Source of the DNA: Epiperipatus broadwayi
Lineage: Eukaryota; Onychophora; Udeonychophora; Euonychophora; Peripatidae
Direction: 5' to 3'
Length of the DNA stretch: 64,000 nucleotides
Assembly (NCBI GenBank): GCA_028023455.1
Contig: JAQFVV010006271.1
Coordinates: forward strand, 1,367,795 to 1,431,794
Position 1 is the stretch's first letter; each line of letters opens with the position of its first letter. Of this stretch, positions 14,154 to 26,440 are shown piece by piece. The position numbers were made by a program, and so were the translations under genes. A model generated the notes under the pieces. The model saw only the letters and a program-made list of their open reading frames with translations. It was not told the origin of the DNA and ran no database searches.

Positions 14154-14678
14154 ATGACAATCTTTTCTTTCCTTAAAGTTGGAAGGGTCATAATAGTTTT
14201 GCCAGAGACTGTTAATTATAAAATTAATAAGAGTACTACTTAAATTTTTTTATTGAAAATAAAGAGGCCAATATATTAATTGAAAAATAGTGAGAAGTAA
14301 ATAAATAAAAAAGTTTATACATAGTTATAAATATTTAAATTGAATATGCTTAGAATAGACAACATATACATGCTAATATTATTTTTAAATAACTCAATAT
14401 TGTATGAAAACAAAGATTGCTAAACAAAAGAAAAAAAATCTTACATAATCTTCTGCAAGTTCATCCCTCTCCAACAGAAAAACAAAAGTTGAAATATAGT
14501 TAGTAGTCTAGTCAAGAGCCAGATCTCTTAAAACATTGCACTTTTTTTTATCTTTTAGCTTACATTAGTTGGGAATATTTACTCAAATACTTAGTAATTG
14601 ACTATGAATCAATTACTTAAAAAAACCATAAGTCTTCTTGTAAATTCTCAATTGTCCAAAAAGTTTCTGTTCTAGTTA

Positions 14679-14730
14679 GATTCAAATTCATGTGTGGACA
14701 GGATAGACAAATCAAATATCTACTACACTA
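14679..14730 (-). other. Possible tRNA-derived SINE head (A and B boxes)
   Basis: On the minus strand TAGTGTAGTAG (14730-14720) fits the pol III A-box pattern TRGYNNARNNG. GAATTTGAATC (14689-14679) resembles a degenerate B box. The 52-base span matches tRNA spacing. Flanking stems of a real tRNA are absent. A decayed SINE head is the best reading; chance in AT-rich DNA is possible. Confidence 0.3.
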
Positions 14731-14830
14731 TGAGATTTTTGGAATTGGTAGATAAAGTTTTAACAACATATAAAAAAGGCAAAGTACAAGAATATACATT
14801 ATGTAGAAGTTTTGACAAAAAGGTGAGTAA

Positions 14831-15039
<209 letters not shown>

Positions 15040-16538
15040 CAAAGTTAAGGGGTCAGGAGGTTATATGGCATTTGAATACTAGAAGTCACTGTTTCTTTGA
15101 TAATGTGAAAAATAAGTGCCAGATATCAATAAATAATTATGTAATTATATACCTAAACATCTATTTTCTTCTTATCCCCAAGTCATCTGTTATAAAATTG
15201 AATAATCAGTGGACATCAGATGGTATAACGCTATAAAATTTTGACCTCCAGATCAGTTTCTGGCATTTGTCTTCATCAGTAAATTCTGCTATTTAAAGCT
15301 TAAATTAATGCACTTATACATCAAATAGTTGCCGTTTACTTCTATAATTTATTGAAATTAAAATTTTGAAATTAATAAAAAACTATTGCACTGTTATAGA
15401 GATCTAACACCAGATCACTTTCTATATATTTTAGAGATCTTAGTTTAACTAGAATTGTAAGCATCAACCCTAAACTTGACTTTTTCATATGGTCAAGCAT
15501 TGTTTTAAAAGAGTATGCAATATTAAAATATTATATAAGTATTATAAATTGTGATAAAATTGTTTTTATAAATATACTTCTATATTAGAAATAATGTTTC
15601 ATTTTATTTATATATTCCAAAGCCATCTTTGTCAGTTTGATAATTAATAAACACTAATTGATAATTGTGATAAAATGCAATTGTATAATCATATTTTTTA
15701 TTTATTTATTTGATAAGCAAGATCTGGTATCTTTTCTGCCCCAATTAAAGTAATCATTATTAAATAATAGAAGCATATTAATGAAACTTAGCCATTTTCA
15801 ATAGTAATTTTTCATTTTTCAACTAAGTTAAAGATAGCCACTCTACTACTATTTAATATTGGTTAGTAAATAAATATCTATATAGTTTTCATTAGAATGT
15901 AAGAATTCCAAAAATCTGAATTGATCAGATGTGTTGTGCTTGATGTTTAATCATTGGTGAAAGATGCTACATTTGCACATGCTGAGATTATAATTGACAG
16001 CCAAGTTCTAATCACAGCAAAAGTTTATTTTTATATCAATAATGTCTTTTTGAAAGTAAATTTATGTCTATTATTCTTCAGACAGCTTCCAAAATAATAG
16101 TTATATTACATTCTTAAACATTAGAATGTTATCTCATCAATGTTATTACTTAACAAATATGCATATATTTGGCAGTTTCTTTTGGCAAAAGTCAATTTAA
16201 ACCAGTTAAAATATCTAACTTTATCTATAGGCATTACTCTGTTTTCATTCCTAAAATTTTTTTTGAAGCATAAATGATCAGGTTTGATGTTCTATTTCAC
16301 GTATATTATATATTCATTAAATGTAAATATAATGCTCAGCTAAAAGTGAGGAGACGGGAATGGATAAAACTCAGAAATGAGATAAATGGATTCCTTCATT
16401 ATAATATGCTTTTAAGCAACTTTAAAACTAAATAGTTGACATCTCTGATTTAAAAAAAATAGCGTTCTTATAATTGCCTCTTAACATAACAACTACAAAA
16501 ATAATTATTATGTAATCAATGGTTTACTTCTTGGAAGT
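15040..16538. other. AT-rich DNA, no gene found
   Basis: This is the flank of the LTR retrotransposon that begins at 16543. No gene, RNA or clear repeat boundary was recognised. Confidence 0.55.
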
Positions 16539-16542
16539 TTAT

Positions 16543-18677
16543 TGTGACAGTCAGATGATGTATGTTGATTTAACCCAGTTCGAATACTAGGCGAAAGTAC
16601 CTCAAGGCCAACCATACGCGAGATATTAAATCAATAATACTATGACCTCTGCCCTATTCGTCTAGTCTCGAAGCTATTATGAACCGAACAACACTATCTG
16701 AGACACGCATAGACATTTTCTTCCCGAACCACGAGCTTAGCATCAGCGGGATACATGGAAAAAACCACCTGCGGAGCTTAAATAGTTAAATTGCAAAAAT
16801 ACTTAGAAATATGTGTTCTGCGTGCCTGGATCATTTGAAAGTAAAACAAAGCATTAAAAGATAACTAGCAAACGCAAGCTTTTTAGTGAAATAAATATCT
16901 TTAATAAATGACATTTGAAATATTATTAATAATTTAATGGCCTTCGCTATTCCCCGAAATTTCTGAATAACTAATGAGACAATGAAAATCCGATTAATAT
17001 ACTTGCGGTCTAAATCTTTCCTTCCCAGTTTTATTAAACATTGTCAACTCGAATCTGCTCGATAATGTGTAATAAAAATTTTCCGCAAAGCAGTTTCTAA
17101 TTGCTTTGCACTAAAACAGAGTTTAAAACCATTTAAGATGTATATCGCTAAATCTGACATACGTAAGAAGCTAATGGCGAACAAAAGAAGCGTTATCGAG
17201 GAGATCAAATTGGCAAACAACAAAACAGAAAAAAAAGAAACTTACTCGTACTAAATTTTACAAGTATGAATCAAACTGGAAAGGGATTTTTATATGAACA
17301 ATTAACTAATAAACTTAACCGCAATGAAATTAAAATATTTACACATGGGAGTAATGAAGAATAGCGAAGAAAAGGGGTTAAATATCTAAGTAGATGATCA
17401 CATATACATATATCTAACTAGTCTAATAAAAATAGTTACATTATAAATATCATTAAGCAAACATTTCATAAATATTCAAGAAAGCAATTATAAAAAGTAT
17501 GGACAAAAAGGGTAGCATAATGAATAGTTCATGAGGAGAGATATGATTACCGTCCTTATTCCTTGGTCATATTCCATCGACGGGCGTAGCTTGATCCGTC
17601 TGATGAGATGTGTTCGACCGGTCAAGGAAAGTGGAAATCAGTAGCATGGTTTCACAAAAAGTCCTCCAGACACGGCACAGAGTTCAGATGACGATTGAGT
17701 AAATACTACGGCATTTTTCTGGTATTGAGGAACCCCGGCGATAGGCAAAGCTATTTATTTGCCTAGCCGAGCATATTAGAATCCATCATACTTATACGAT
17801 TTTTAGCTTGAGCAGGTTCAAACTTCTTCATGATTTGTAGACGATAATTGTAGACTTTTTGGAATAAAATCACAAACAAAATCTGACAGAGTTCTCCTAA
17901 GAGAAATCTGAATGCACCTTGCAATAGCAGATCTGAATGAAACTTGCAAGAGCAAAATCTTGAATCAACCTTGCAATAGCAAAATCTGATATCACTCTTC
18001 CAATAGCAAAATCTGAATCAACTGAATCCTTCAAAAGGAAAAATCTGAATAATCAATCTTTTGTTCTCCCTTCTATTTATACCCTCTCTGTCAGCTACCT
18101 TCTATTGTTTGTATGATCTGAGATCTTGATAAGCCTCCCCATGCTCCTTTGTTTCAAAGCAACACTTTCTAAAAATAACTTTAACTTTTTTACTCTAACT
18201 TTCTTACTTCAAAGTTTGAATTCTCTTAATTAAAAAGAAAGAAAGAGAAGGCCATCTTTAATTACACTTGAATGGCTCACTAATTAAAACCATACATTCT
18301 TTTAGAAAATGTTGGCAGGCTTATCTCAAAATCAAATCATACTAAATATTTTAACAAAATTTTAACAACAATATATTATTATTTTTTTATAGTAGAATAA
18401 GCATTTTATTTCAGCAGAATTTTGCATTAACTCATATATATATACGCTAGATGTATATATATGTTTGACTAATAGGTTAAGCAATTTTTATTAATAGAAT
18501 GAAATTTATTTAAAACAAAATATTTAAATGTAATACACATTTAATAAGCATAATTATTTTTAACTCTAATACAAAACCCTGCTGATATTGAACTATAAAC
18601 TTAATTCAGGTCTACAATACTAATTAAGTTTATAGGAAGATGTGAAGCATGGATTGGACTTCAGATCCATTGCTTCA
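16543..18677 (-). repeat. Element A LTR (3' LTR in element orientation)
   Basis: This is 2135 bp with TG...CA ends. It holds an imperfect tandem block at about 17885-18050 built on a CTTGCAATAGCAAAATCTGA unit, a minus-strand TATA box at 18073-18081, and a minus-strand AATAAA (plus-strand TTTATT at 17754-17759) about 315 bp downstream of it. Next to it on the internal side, the minus strand reads GGGAAA directly before the LTR, a short candidate polypurine tract. Confidence 0.92.
18073..18081 (-). promoter_or_regulatory. TATA box of element A (left LTR)
   Basis: The minus strand reads TATAAATAG, a perfect consensus TATA box in a GC-richer context (GAGGGTATAAATAGAAGGG). It is conserved in the other LTR at 28446-28454. 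It sets the direction of transcription leftwards and agrees with the coding strand. Confidence 0.75.
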
Positions 18678-18887
18678 TTTCCCAATAGTTAGTGAGCAAA
18701 AAAAAATGTTTAAAAAAAAATGCTGTTGCTTCAGGTCAGAGGTAAGAATTTGTGCCAGGTGAGTTCAAGTCTACTCTTTATTTGCTGTAATATTTCATTT
18801 GTTACTGACTAATCTTTCTTTCTTTTACTATATATAACTAGGGTCTGGTTAGTGTTGGTTCTAGTCTAACATGGTATGTATCTATTT

Positions 18888-19787
18888 TTAATTTGCATAT
18901 TTTCCGGGGTCCGGTGGTATATAAGGTTTTAAGTTTCTGTTTCTAATATTATATTCTCTTTTTATGCTGAGATTATTTTTCCAAAACAAAACACTTATTC
19001 CACACTTTTTTAACAAATGAGGGCCTTTATATATTGGAAAAAACTTTTTTACTTCTCTCTGCACTATACTAGTTGGCCTCAGATCTCTCAGCCACACTTG
19101 CTTCCTTTGCCTGAATTGATATTGGCGGTTTCGTTTTGTCTTCCGATGCAGCACTGCCCGTCTTAATCGTTCGCTTGTGATCTTTTGGTTTCCTAGTTGG
19201 TCTATTATCTCCTCTTCCACTAAGATTTTGGTTTTGAATACCTGAAGACATGCTGTGGCATACTGCAAATGTATCGGAGTAGCTCCAGTCAAGTCACTCA
19301 TTTTATTATTAATGTCTTGTCCCATCTTTTCAGTTTCGTTTACCAAATCCACAGTCTGAAGCGTCATTGTGCTCTTGCTATCCTCTATGATTCGACAATT
19401 TTGTTCTCTACTTTGCCTTCTGTGTTTGACTGACAAGTCCAAGTGGTGACTATCTTTACATTCTTCTTCATCAATCAGTGATTCAACCTGAATATCACCT
19501 TGCTCTTGTTGGTCTTGTCCCTTTCCCTGATTATCATCATCTGGTAATACTTTTGTTATGGTAGTATGTTGTTGCTGGAGACCCATGTTTTCCTCCAAAC
19601 GGTTCAGTCTTTGTGATGTCATATTCATGAATTCTTGGAACATGGTCATCATCATTTTGTATTCTTGTCTCATTTCTGTGATGAGATCTTTCACATTGTT
19701 TTCTTGGTCACTGCACGTTGCCGTATTTGGAAGGTTGAGCACTACCTCCTCATCGCTGTCATGTTCATCTTTCTTCTGTTGGTCCAT
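18888..19787 (-). CDS. Gag-like / integrase C-terminal fusion protein of element A
   Basis: An intact 299-codon frame. Residues 1-30 are acidic. Residues about 30-70 (NNVKDLITEMRQ..., SQRLNRLEENMG) look like an amphipathic coiled coil. Residues 80-160 are polar, rich in D, Q and E. Residues about 164-290 resemble the end of a retrotransposon integrase: a TGATPIHLQY block like the TGxTPxxLxYG segment that follows the catalytic core, then RLRRAVLHRKTKRN, VWLRDLRP, FPIYKGPH and NLKPY, the SH3-like C-terminal domain. No catalytic D,D-35-E core, zinc knuckle, protease or polymerase is present. The simplest reading is an internal deletion that fused the Gag start to the integrase tail in frame. The first ATG is used because the acidic N-terminus follows directly and no upstream extension was evident. 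The frame ends about 210 bp before the LTR. Possible roles are RNA packaging or chromatin targeting in trans; neither is shown. Confidence 0.75.
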   Translation of the reverse strand: MDQQKKDEHDSDEEVVLNLPNTATCSDQENNVKDLITEMRQEYKMMMTMFQEFMNMTSQRLNRLEENMGLQQQHTTITKVLPDDDNQGKGQDQQEQGDIQVESLIDEEECKDSHHLDLSVKHRRQSREQNCRIIEDSKSTMTLQTVDLVNETEKMGQDINNKMSDLTGATPIHLQYATACLQVFKTKILVEEEIIDQLGNQKITSERLRRAVLHRKTKRNRQYQFRQRKQVWLRDLRPTSIVQREVKKFFPIYKGPHLLKKCGISVLFWKNNLSIKREYNIRNRNLKPYIPPDPGKYAN

Positions 19788-21996
19788 TTTTGCCTAATAT
19801 TGGCTATTTTTCTAGACAACAAACACACCTTATTTATAAAACTTATTTTAGTCTTTTATAAACTAGATAAGTATATTATATCACGTATATCTAGGAGCTA
19901 TATCCTTCTGTATATCAAAAAATTTTTTTTTACTTCTTTCTAAAATTATAACTAAGTCAGTACTCTAAGCTCTTTATTTTGTATAACTATCTGTTTTATT
20001 TATGTTTTCAGAAATTTAACTTTGCCTACCTTACGAGGTCCTATCTTAAACCTATGCCTATGTGTCTGTTTGTTCATGAAAAAAATATCAAATCCTGCCG
20101 TGTCTGTTTTAATATTTATACTACATATATTCTCCTCACTTTATTTATTTATTTTTATATATTTCACTTAAATATCACTGCTACTTTGTTACTATATCAT
20201 TAAAAATAATAAACTTACAGCTTGACCTGACTTTCTCCGACACCTGAAACAACTAAAAAAATGCATTTACATTAATACAAGTATATATATAAAAAAAATA
20301 TGTGAGCAAAATATACGTAAGTCATTCTTAAAAATTATTTTGGCTCACTATGCATACATTGTTATTTTGATCATCTACTATAGTTTGGTTTATTTGACAT
20401 CTGATATGAGAGATTGCACTTGCCGACAAATTTATTTGAGAAGGGCGCCAGTTGACAAGACAATGGCCATATCAAATATACATATTAATGGATAATGATC
20501 CAAGCACACATTGATAAGGTTTATAAAGCTAAATGCAATTAAAATCTATTTTAAGTTTCACTTCTCTTTTAAAAAGAAATTCTCTGCATGAATAAGTAAA
20601 TGCTATTTTAAATGACAATGTTAAGTCTAAGACGTATACAACTACGTAAGGTAATATGTCTGACCTGGATTCGAAACCAGTTACCATTTTGGTCATGATA
20701 CAAAAAAAATTCAAACAGCCAAAGTACGATTAACAAAACAAACAAAAAAAATACAACCAAAAATTAAAATAAAATTCCATGATAACTGCCACTCCGAATT
20801 ATGAACCTGGGATCGAAACCAACTACCATTTTGGTCACAACCCGAAATAAATTAACAATTATCAAGCAATTTTACAGAATCACGCATTGAGATCAAAAAC
20901 TGTTTCAAAAAACATTATATGAAAACGGGTTTTACCGAACTATAACGAAGTGTATACCATATGCATCCATATATATGAATATGTACATCATTAAATAAGC
21001 ATATATATGACTACATATAAATATACAAACAGATATACCTATACAAATATTTCTTTTATTATCATGTACATGAATTTATTAGAAAGATGTCATATTGCAA
21101 ACCGCATACTCCTATTATTTCAGGCTAGTAAACGCTGGTCGCAACTATGACAAGGAAACAATGATTGCGGACATAGACCTATTATTTCAGGCTACTCAGC
21201 AATCCTAAACTCTAAAGTGTAAGCGGTCTTCACCTCAACGGTTACTCTAAGGGTCTTCACCAAACATGGTTACTAAAAAACAAGGGCTTCACCTAACGGT
21301 TACTCAATAAATGATTCAATAGCATAATCCGAAATGGAGAAAAAAAAAATCTTAACTAAAGGGTGGCTGACATATATGTTATACAAAAATATCTTTAATA
21401 TATATATTTATTAAACGAACATACGCATTTACTTTGTATTAAGTTGAAAATTAAATTTGATATTTACGAAACTTATACTTATATATTTGCGAGGAAACGT
21501 AACTGCAAAATATTTAAAAGTAAAAAAAAAAATTTTGCATGATTAAAATTATTCAATATCAAGAAACGAAACGCAGAGAAAGTGAAAAAAATATTTGCTA
21601 ACGCCGTACATTGACACGTGTTAATTTGAACTTATCAAAACTTTTTGATCTTATAAAAAATTTCTATTAACGAAAGAATGTTATCAATTTTAATCTTTAC
21701 AAAAATTTATACAAACTGAAAACATTTTATTATCTATTTGTACTAAAATATTAGTTAACACACCGAATATCCACTATAATTCGAAAAAACATTATTATAT
21801 CAAAACGTCTCATATTTAAGCATTACTAAAGTAACATAAAGTACGAAAGCTATTTTAAGGGAGGGCGGGTGGGTATATATTTGACACTTCCGCCTCATCG
21901 AAGCTATATACTTTAGACGACAAGAAAAATATGGCAAGTGGCCATGACAAAACTACTCATTAGGAAAAAAAATTGCTATAACTCTGATACCTTATT
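19788..21996 (-). other. Element A internal region upstream of the ORF, non-coding
   Basis: No coding family was recognised. Two related blocks are present: 20661-20698 and 20803-20840 both read CCTGG...TCGAAACCA followed by ACCATTTTGGTCA. At 21110-21300 there are imperfect repeats of ATTATTTCAGGCTA and of a GTCTTCACC...AACGGTTACTC unit. In element orientation this is the leader between the primer site region and the ORF, now interrupted by the foldback. Confidence 0.5.
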
Positions 21997-22005
21997 CTCC
22001 TTATA

Positions 22006-24067
22006 GGTGCTGATATAGTACACGCTCGGCGGCCATTTTGAATTTGGAAACACCCAAAGACACTGCTGGCACATGCAAGTGATAAATGTCATCGACTAGA
22101 AACACTCATTTTTCAAAAACGTAAAACGCCTGAGGCACTGCAATTAAAAAAAGGTGGTGGGGAGGGACTACACTTAAAAAAATGGCGGGAAAACGTCACA
22201 TTAAATAGCCTAAGGTGCTATTACCCAAAAAAAAGGGCGGGAAAAGAAAAAGAAGTGAAAATTAAAAAATACTTTAAAATAAACCAAAAACGCTAATTTA
22301 TATATATATAGTCATAATCAAACATTGCAATATTTACAAAAATCCGTTAAAATATAGCGATCACTAGAAAAATAATATAATGCTATAAATCAAACCTTAC
22401 TTTAAAATAAACCAAAAACGCTAATTTATATATATAGTCATAATCAAACATTGCAATATTTACAAAAATCCATTAGAATATAGCGATCACTAGAAAAATA
22501 ATATAATGCTATAAATCAAACCTTACTTTAAAATAAACCAAAAACGCTAATTTATATATATAGTCATAATCAAACATTGCAATATTTACAAAAATCCGTT
22601 AAAATATAGCCACCACTAGAAAAAATCAAACATTACTTTGAATAAACCAAAAACGCCAATTTATATATATAATCATAATCAAACATTACTTTAAAATAAA
22701 CCAGAAAACGCTAATATATATAGTCATGATAATCAAATATTGCAATCGTAAATCTCAAAAGATTAACCCTATGTTAAAGCATTTTTTAAAAAAAAAAAAT
22801 CGTAAATGGTATTTACAAAAACACGTTAAAATATAGCGATCATTAGAAAAATAATAAATGCTATTTTAAAAATATCAGTCCGGTCTATCAACGCTATATA
22901 CTAAATCAGTATTATAATTTTAAAAAACAATATTTAAAAACTATAATGCTATAAATCAAACATTGAGTTGTAGCGTTACATTGAATAGCCAAAGGTTATA
23001 CTATGGAAAAAAAAGGGCGGGAAAAGAAAAAGAGATGAAAATTAAAAAATACTTTAAAATAAACCAAAAACGCTAATTTATATATATAGTCATAATCAAA
23101 CATTGCAATATTTACAAAAATCCGTTAAAATATAGCCATCACTAGAAAAAATCAAACATTACTTTGAAATAAACCAAAAACGCCAATTTATATATATAAT
23201 CATAATCAAACATTACTTTAAAATAAACCAGAAAACGCTAATATATATAGTCATGATAATCAAATATTGCAATCGTAAATCTCAAAAGATTAACCCTATG
23301 TTAAAGCATTTTTTAAAAAAAAAAAATCGTAAATGGTATTTACAAAAACACGTTAAAATATAGCGATCATTAGAAAAATAATAAATGCTATTTTAAAAAT
23401 ATCAGTCCGGTCTATCAACGCTATATACTAAATCAGTATTATAATTTTAAAAAACAATATTTAAAAACTATAATGCTATAAATCAAACATTGAGTTGTAG
23501 CGTTACATTGAATAGCCAAAGGTTATACTATGGAAAAAAAAGGGCGGGAAAAGAAAAAGAGATGAAAATTAAAAAATACTTTAAAATAAACCAAAAACGC
23601 TAATTTATATATATATATAGTCATAATCAAACATTGCAATAGCATTTATTTAAATAATTTTTTACTAATATTTTAATAATTTAAAAAAAATTACCAGCTC
23701 TCGATCGGATGGATGGTCGTCCGCTCAGGCTAAATTTGGTTCTTTCTAGAGCTCTTCATTACTGCAATACCACAAAACATCAAATTATACTTTTAAGATT
23801 TAGGTTTATTATTTTAAAGAAGACACCAGTAAAATTAATTTATTCAGGAAATATCGCAGCTTGATATGGCCTCTTTCAAATTTATTTTTAAAACTGTGTA
23901 CTTGGGTCTGACACAAGGTATCTATGACGTAAGATAATTTCCAAGAATTATAGTTCGGATTGGGCCTTTGTCTTATTAAGATAAAAGAAAGTGTTAAGTT
24001 AAACTTTCAAATTTAAAAAAAAACAACAACTGTAAACCAGCTAATGGACTTTTATGCTTCAAGCCTA
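22006..24067 (+). repeat. Foldback left arm with nested direct repeats
   Basis: From the terminus: about 265 bp of unique, GC-richer sequence, then units of about 127 bp starting ACTTTAAAATAAACC at 22271, 22399 and 22525. A block of about 527 bp is then repeated (about 22523-23049 and 23050-23576), marked by TAGCCAAAGGTTATACTATGG and GGGCGGGAAAAGAAAAAG. The inner 430 bp (from about 23640) is unique and includes a GGATGGATGGTCGTCCG hairpin near 23710. Confidence 0.88.
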
Positions 24068-24496
24068 ACATCGTTATGTATATAATCTTATAATAATGTA
24101 TTTTGATGTATAATATGTGCGCACATCTAATATATAAATATATTTATTTATATATTAGATGTGCGCACATACACGTAAACATACGTTATTATACATCAAA
24201 GTACATTATTATAGGATTATACACGTGGTCTGGGATGGGTTTGAATTTGACAAACAGGCCTACTATGATACATAGAAGGTGAAACGGAATGATAGACAGA
24301 ATTAGCAACAATAAGAAGTGTTAAAACTAAAATCTTACAAGTAATACATGTATCGGCACATATATATATATGAGTACAAGTTGTGATGTATAATATGTTA
24401 CAGTGCGATTATATTTTGAAATCATTAATTTATTATAACCAAAACCCCAATTTTTTTATAATAAATTTTAACCCTCTTTTGCATTTCATGACTAGT
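24068..24496. repeat. Foldback central spacer with a perfect hairpin
   Basis: Positions 24115-24140 and 24145-24170 form a 26-bp perfect inverted repeat starting ATGTGCGCACATC with a 4-base loop. Flanking sequence (24078-24114 and 24171-24222) continues it imperfectly. The remainder, about 24223-24496, is present on the right side only and shows no coding potential. Confidence 0.85.
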
Positions 24497-26431
24497 TAGG
24501 CTTGAGGCATAAAAGTCCATTAGAACTGTTTTACAGTTGTTGTTTTTTTAAATTTGAAAGTCTAACTTAACACTTTCTTTTATCTTAGTAAGACAAAGCC
24601 CCCATCCCGAACTATAATTCTTGGAAATTATCTTACGTCATACATACCGACCCAAGTAGACAGTTTTAAAAATAAATTTGAAAGAGGCCATATCAAGCTG
24701 CGATATTTCCTGAATAAATTAATTTTACTGGTGTCTTCTTTAAAATAATAAACCTAAATCTTAAAAGTATAATTTGATGTTTTGTGGTATTGCAGTAATG
24801 AAGAGATCTAGAAAGAACCAAATTTAGCCTGAGCGGACGACCATCCATCCGATCGAGAGCTGGTAATTTTTTTTAAATTATTAAAATATTAGTAAAAAAT
24901 TATTTAAATAAATGCTATTGCAATGTTTGATTATGACTATATATATATATAAATTAGCGTTTTTGGTTTATTTTAAAGTATTTTTTAATTTTCATCTCTT
25001 TTTTTTCTTTTCCCGCCCTTTTTTTTCCATAGTATAAGCTTTGGCTATTCAATGTGACGCCTACAACTCAATGTTTGATTTATAGCATTATAGTTTTTAA
25101 ATATTGTTTTTTAAAATTATAATACTGATTTAGTATATAGCGTTGATAGACCGGACTGATATTTTTAAAATAGCATTTATTATTTTTCTAATGATCGCTA
25201 TATTTTAACGTGTTTTTGTAAATACCATTTACGATTTTTTTTTTTTAAAAAATGCTTTAACATAGGGTTAATCTTTTGAGATTTACGATTGCAATATTTG
25301 ATTATCATGACTATATATATTAGCGTTTTCTGGTTTATTTTAAAGTAATGTTTGATTATGATTATATATATAAATTGGCGTTTTTGGTTTATTTCAAAGT
25401 AATGTTTGATTTTTTCTAGTGGTGGCTATATTTTAACGGATTTTTGTAAATATTGCAATGTTTGATTATGACTATATATATATAAATTAGCGTTTTTGGT
25501 TTATTTTAAAGTATTTTTTAATTTTCATCTCTTTTTTTCTTTTCCCGCCTTTTTTTCCCATAGTATAAGCTTTGGCTATTCAATGTGACGCCTACAACTT
25601 GTTTGATTTATAGCATTATAGTTTTTAAATATTGTTTTTTAAAATTATAATACTGATTTAGTATATAGCGTTGATAGACCGGACTGATATTTTTAAAATA
25701 GCATTTATTATTTTTCTAATGATCGCTATATTTTAACGTGTTTTTGTAAATACCATTTACGATTTTTTTTTTTAAAAAAATGCTTTAACATAGGGTTAAT
25801 CTTTTGAGATTTACGATTGCAATATTTGATTATCATGACTATATATATTAGCGTTTTCTGGTTTATTTTAAAGTAATGTTTGATTATGATTATATATATA
25901 AATTGGCGTTTTTGGTTTATTTCAAAGTAATGTTTGATTTTTTCTAGTGGTGGCTATATTTTAACGGATTTTTGTAAATATTGCAATGTTTGATTATGAC
26001 TATATATATAAATTAGCGTTTTTGGTTTATTTTAAAGTAAGGTTTGATTTATAGCATTATATTATTTTTCTAGTGATCGCTATATTTTAACGGATTTTTG
26101 TAAATATTGCAATGTTTGATTATGACTATATATATATAAATTAGCGTTTTTGGTTTATTTTAAAGTATTTTTTAATTTTCACTTCTTTTTCTTTTCCCGC
26201 CCTTTTTTTTGGGTAATAGCACCTTAGGCTATTTAATGTGACGTTTTCCCGCCATTTTTTTAAGTGTAGTCCCTCCCCACCACCTTTTTTTAATCGCAGT
26301 GCCTCAGGCGTTTAACGTTTTTGAAAAATGAGTGTTTCTAGTCGATGACATTTATCGCTTGCATGTGCCAGCAGTGTTTTTGGGTGTTTCCAAATTCAAA
26401 ATGGCCGCCGAGCGCGTACTATATCAGCACC
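24497..26431 (-). repeat. Foldback right arm
   Basis: Inverted copy of the left arm, including two copies of the 520-530 bp block (marks CCATAGTATAAGCTTTGGC near 25027 and 25559) and the short subrepeats near the outer end. It is about 130 bp shorter than the left arm. Most of that appears to be one missing 127-bp unit. Confidence 0.88.
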
Positions 26432-26440
26432 CTCCTTATA

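Larger units (their letters stand above)
22006..26431. mobile_element. Giant foldback element with 9-bp target duplication
   Basis: A 4426-bp unit whose ends are inverted copies of each other, beginning GGTGCTGATATAGTA. It is flanked by a perfect 9-bp direct repeat, CTCCTTATA, at 21997-22005 and 26432-26440. Left arm 22006-24067 and right arm 24497-26431 are inverted repeats of very high identity by eye, with a spacer of about 430 bp. Each arm contains higher-order direct repeats. No open frame for a transposase occurs. Long terminal inverted repeats built of subrepeats plus a 9-bp duplication match Drosophila FB-type foldbacks and long-TIR Mutator-like elements. Mobilisation in trans by such a transposase is inferred. 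It lies inside the internal region of LTR element A, so it is probably younger than that insertion. Confidence 0.92.

Noticed and set aside
13867-14191. Overlapping poly-Leu, poly-Tyr and poly-Asn frames
   Set aside because: All are readings of the trinucleotide array in different frames.
20529-20714. 61-codon minus-strand frame in the element A leader
   Set aside because: It spans the tRNA-like repeated motif and shows no domain. Likely chance.
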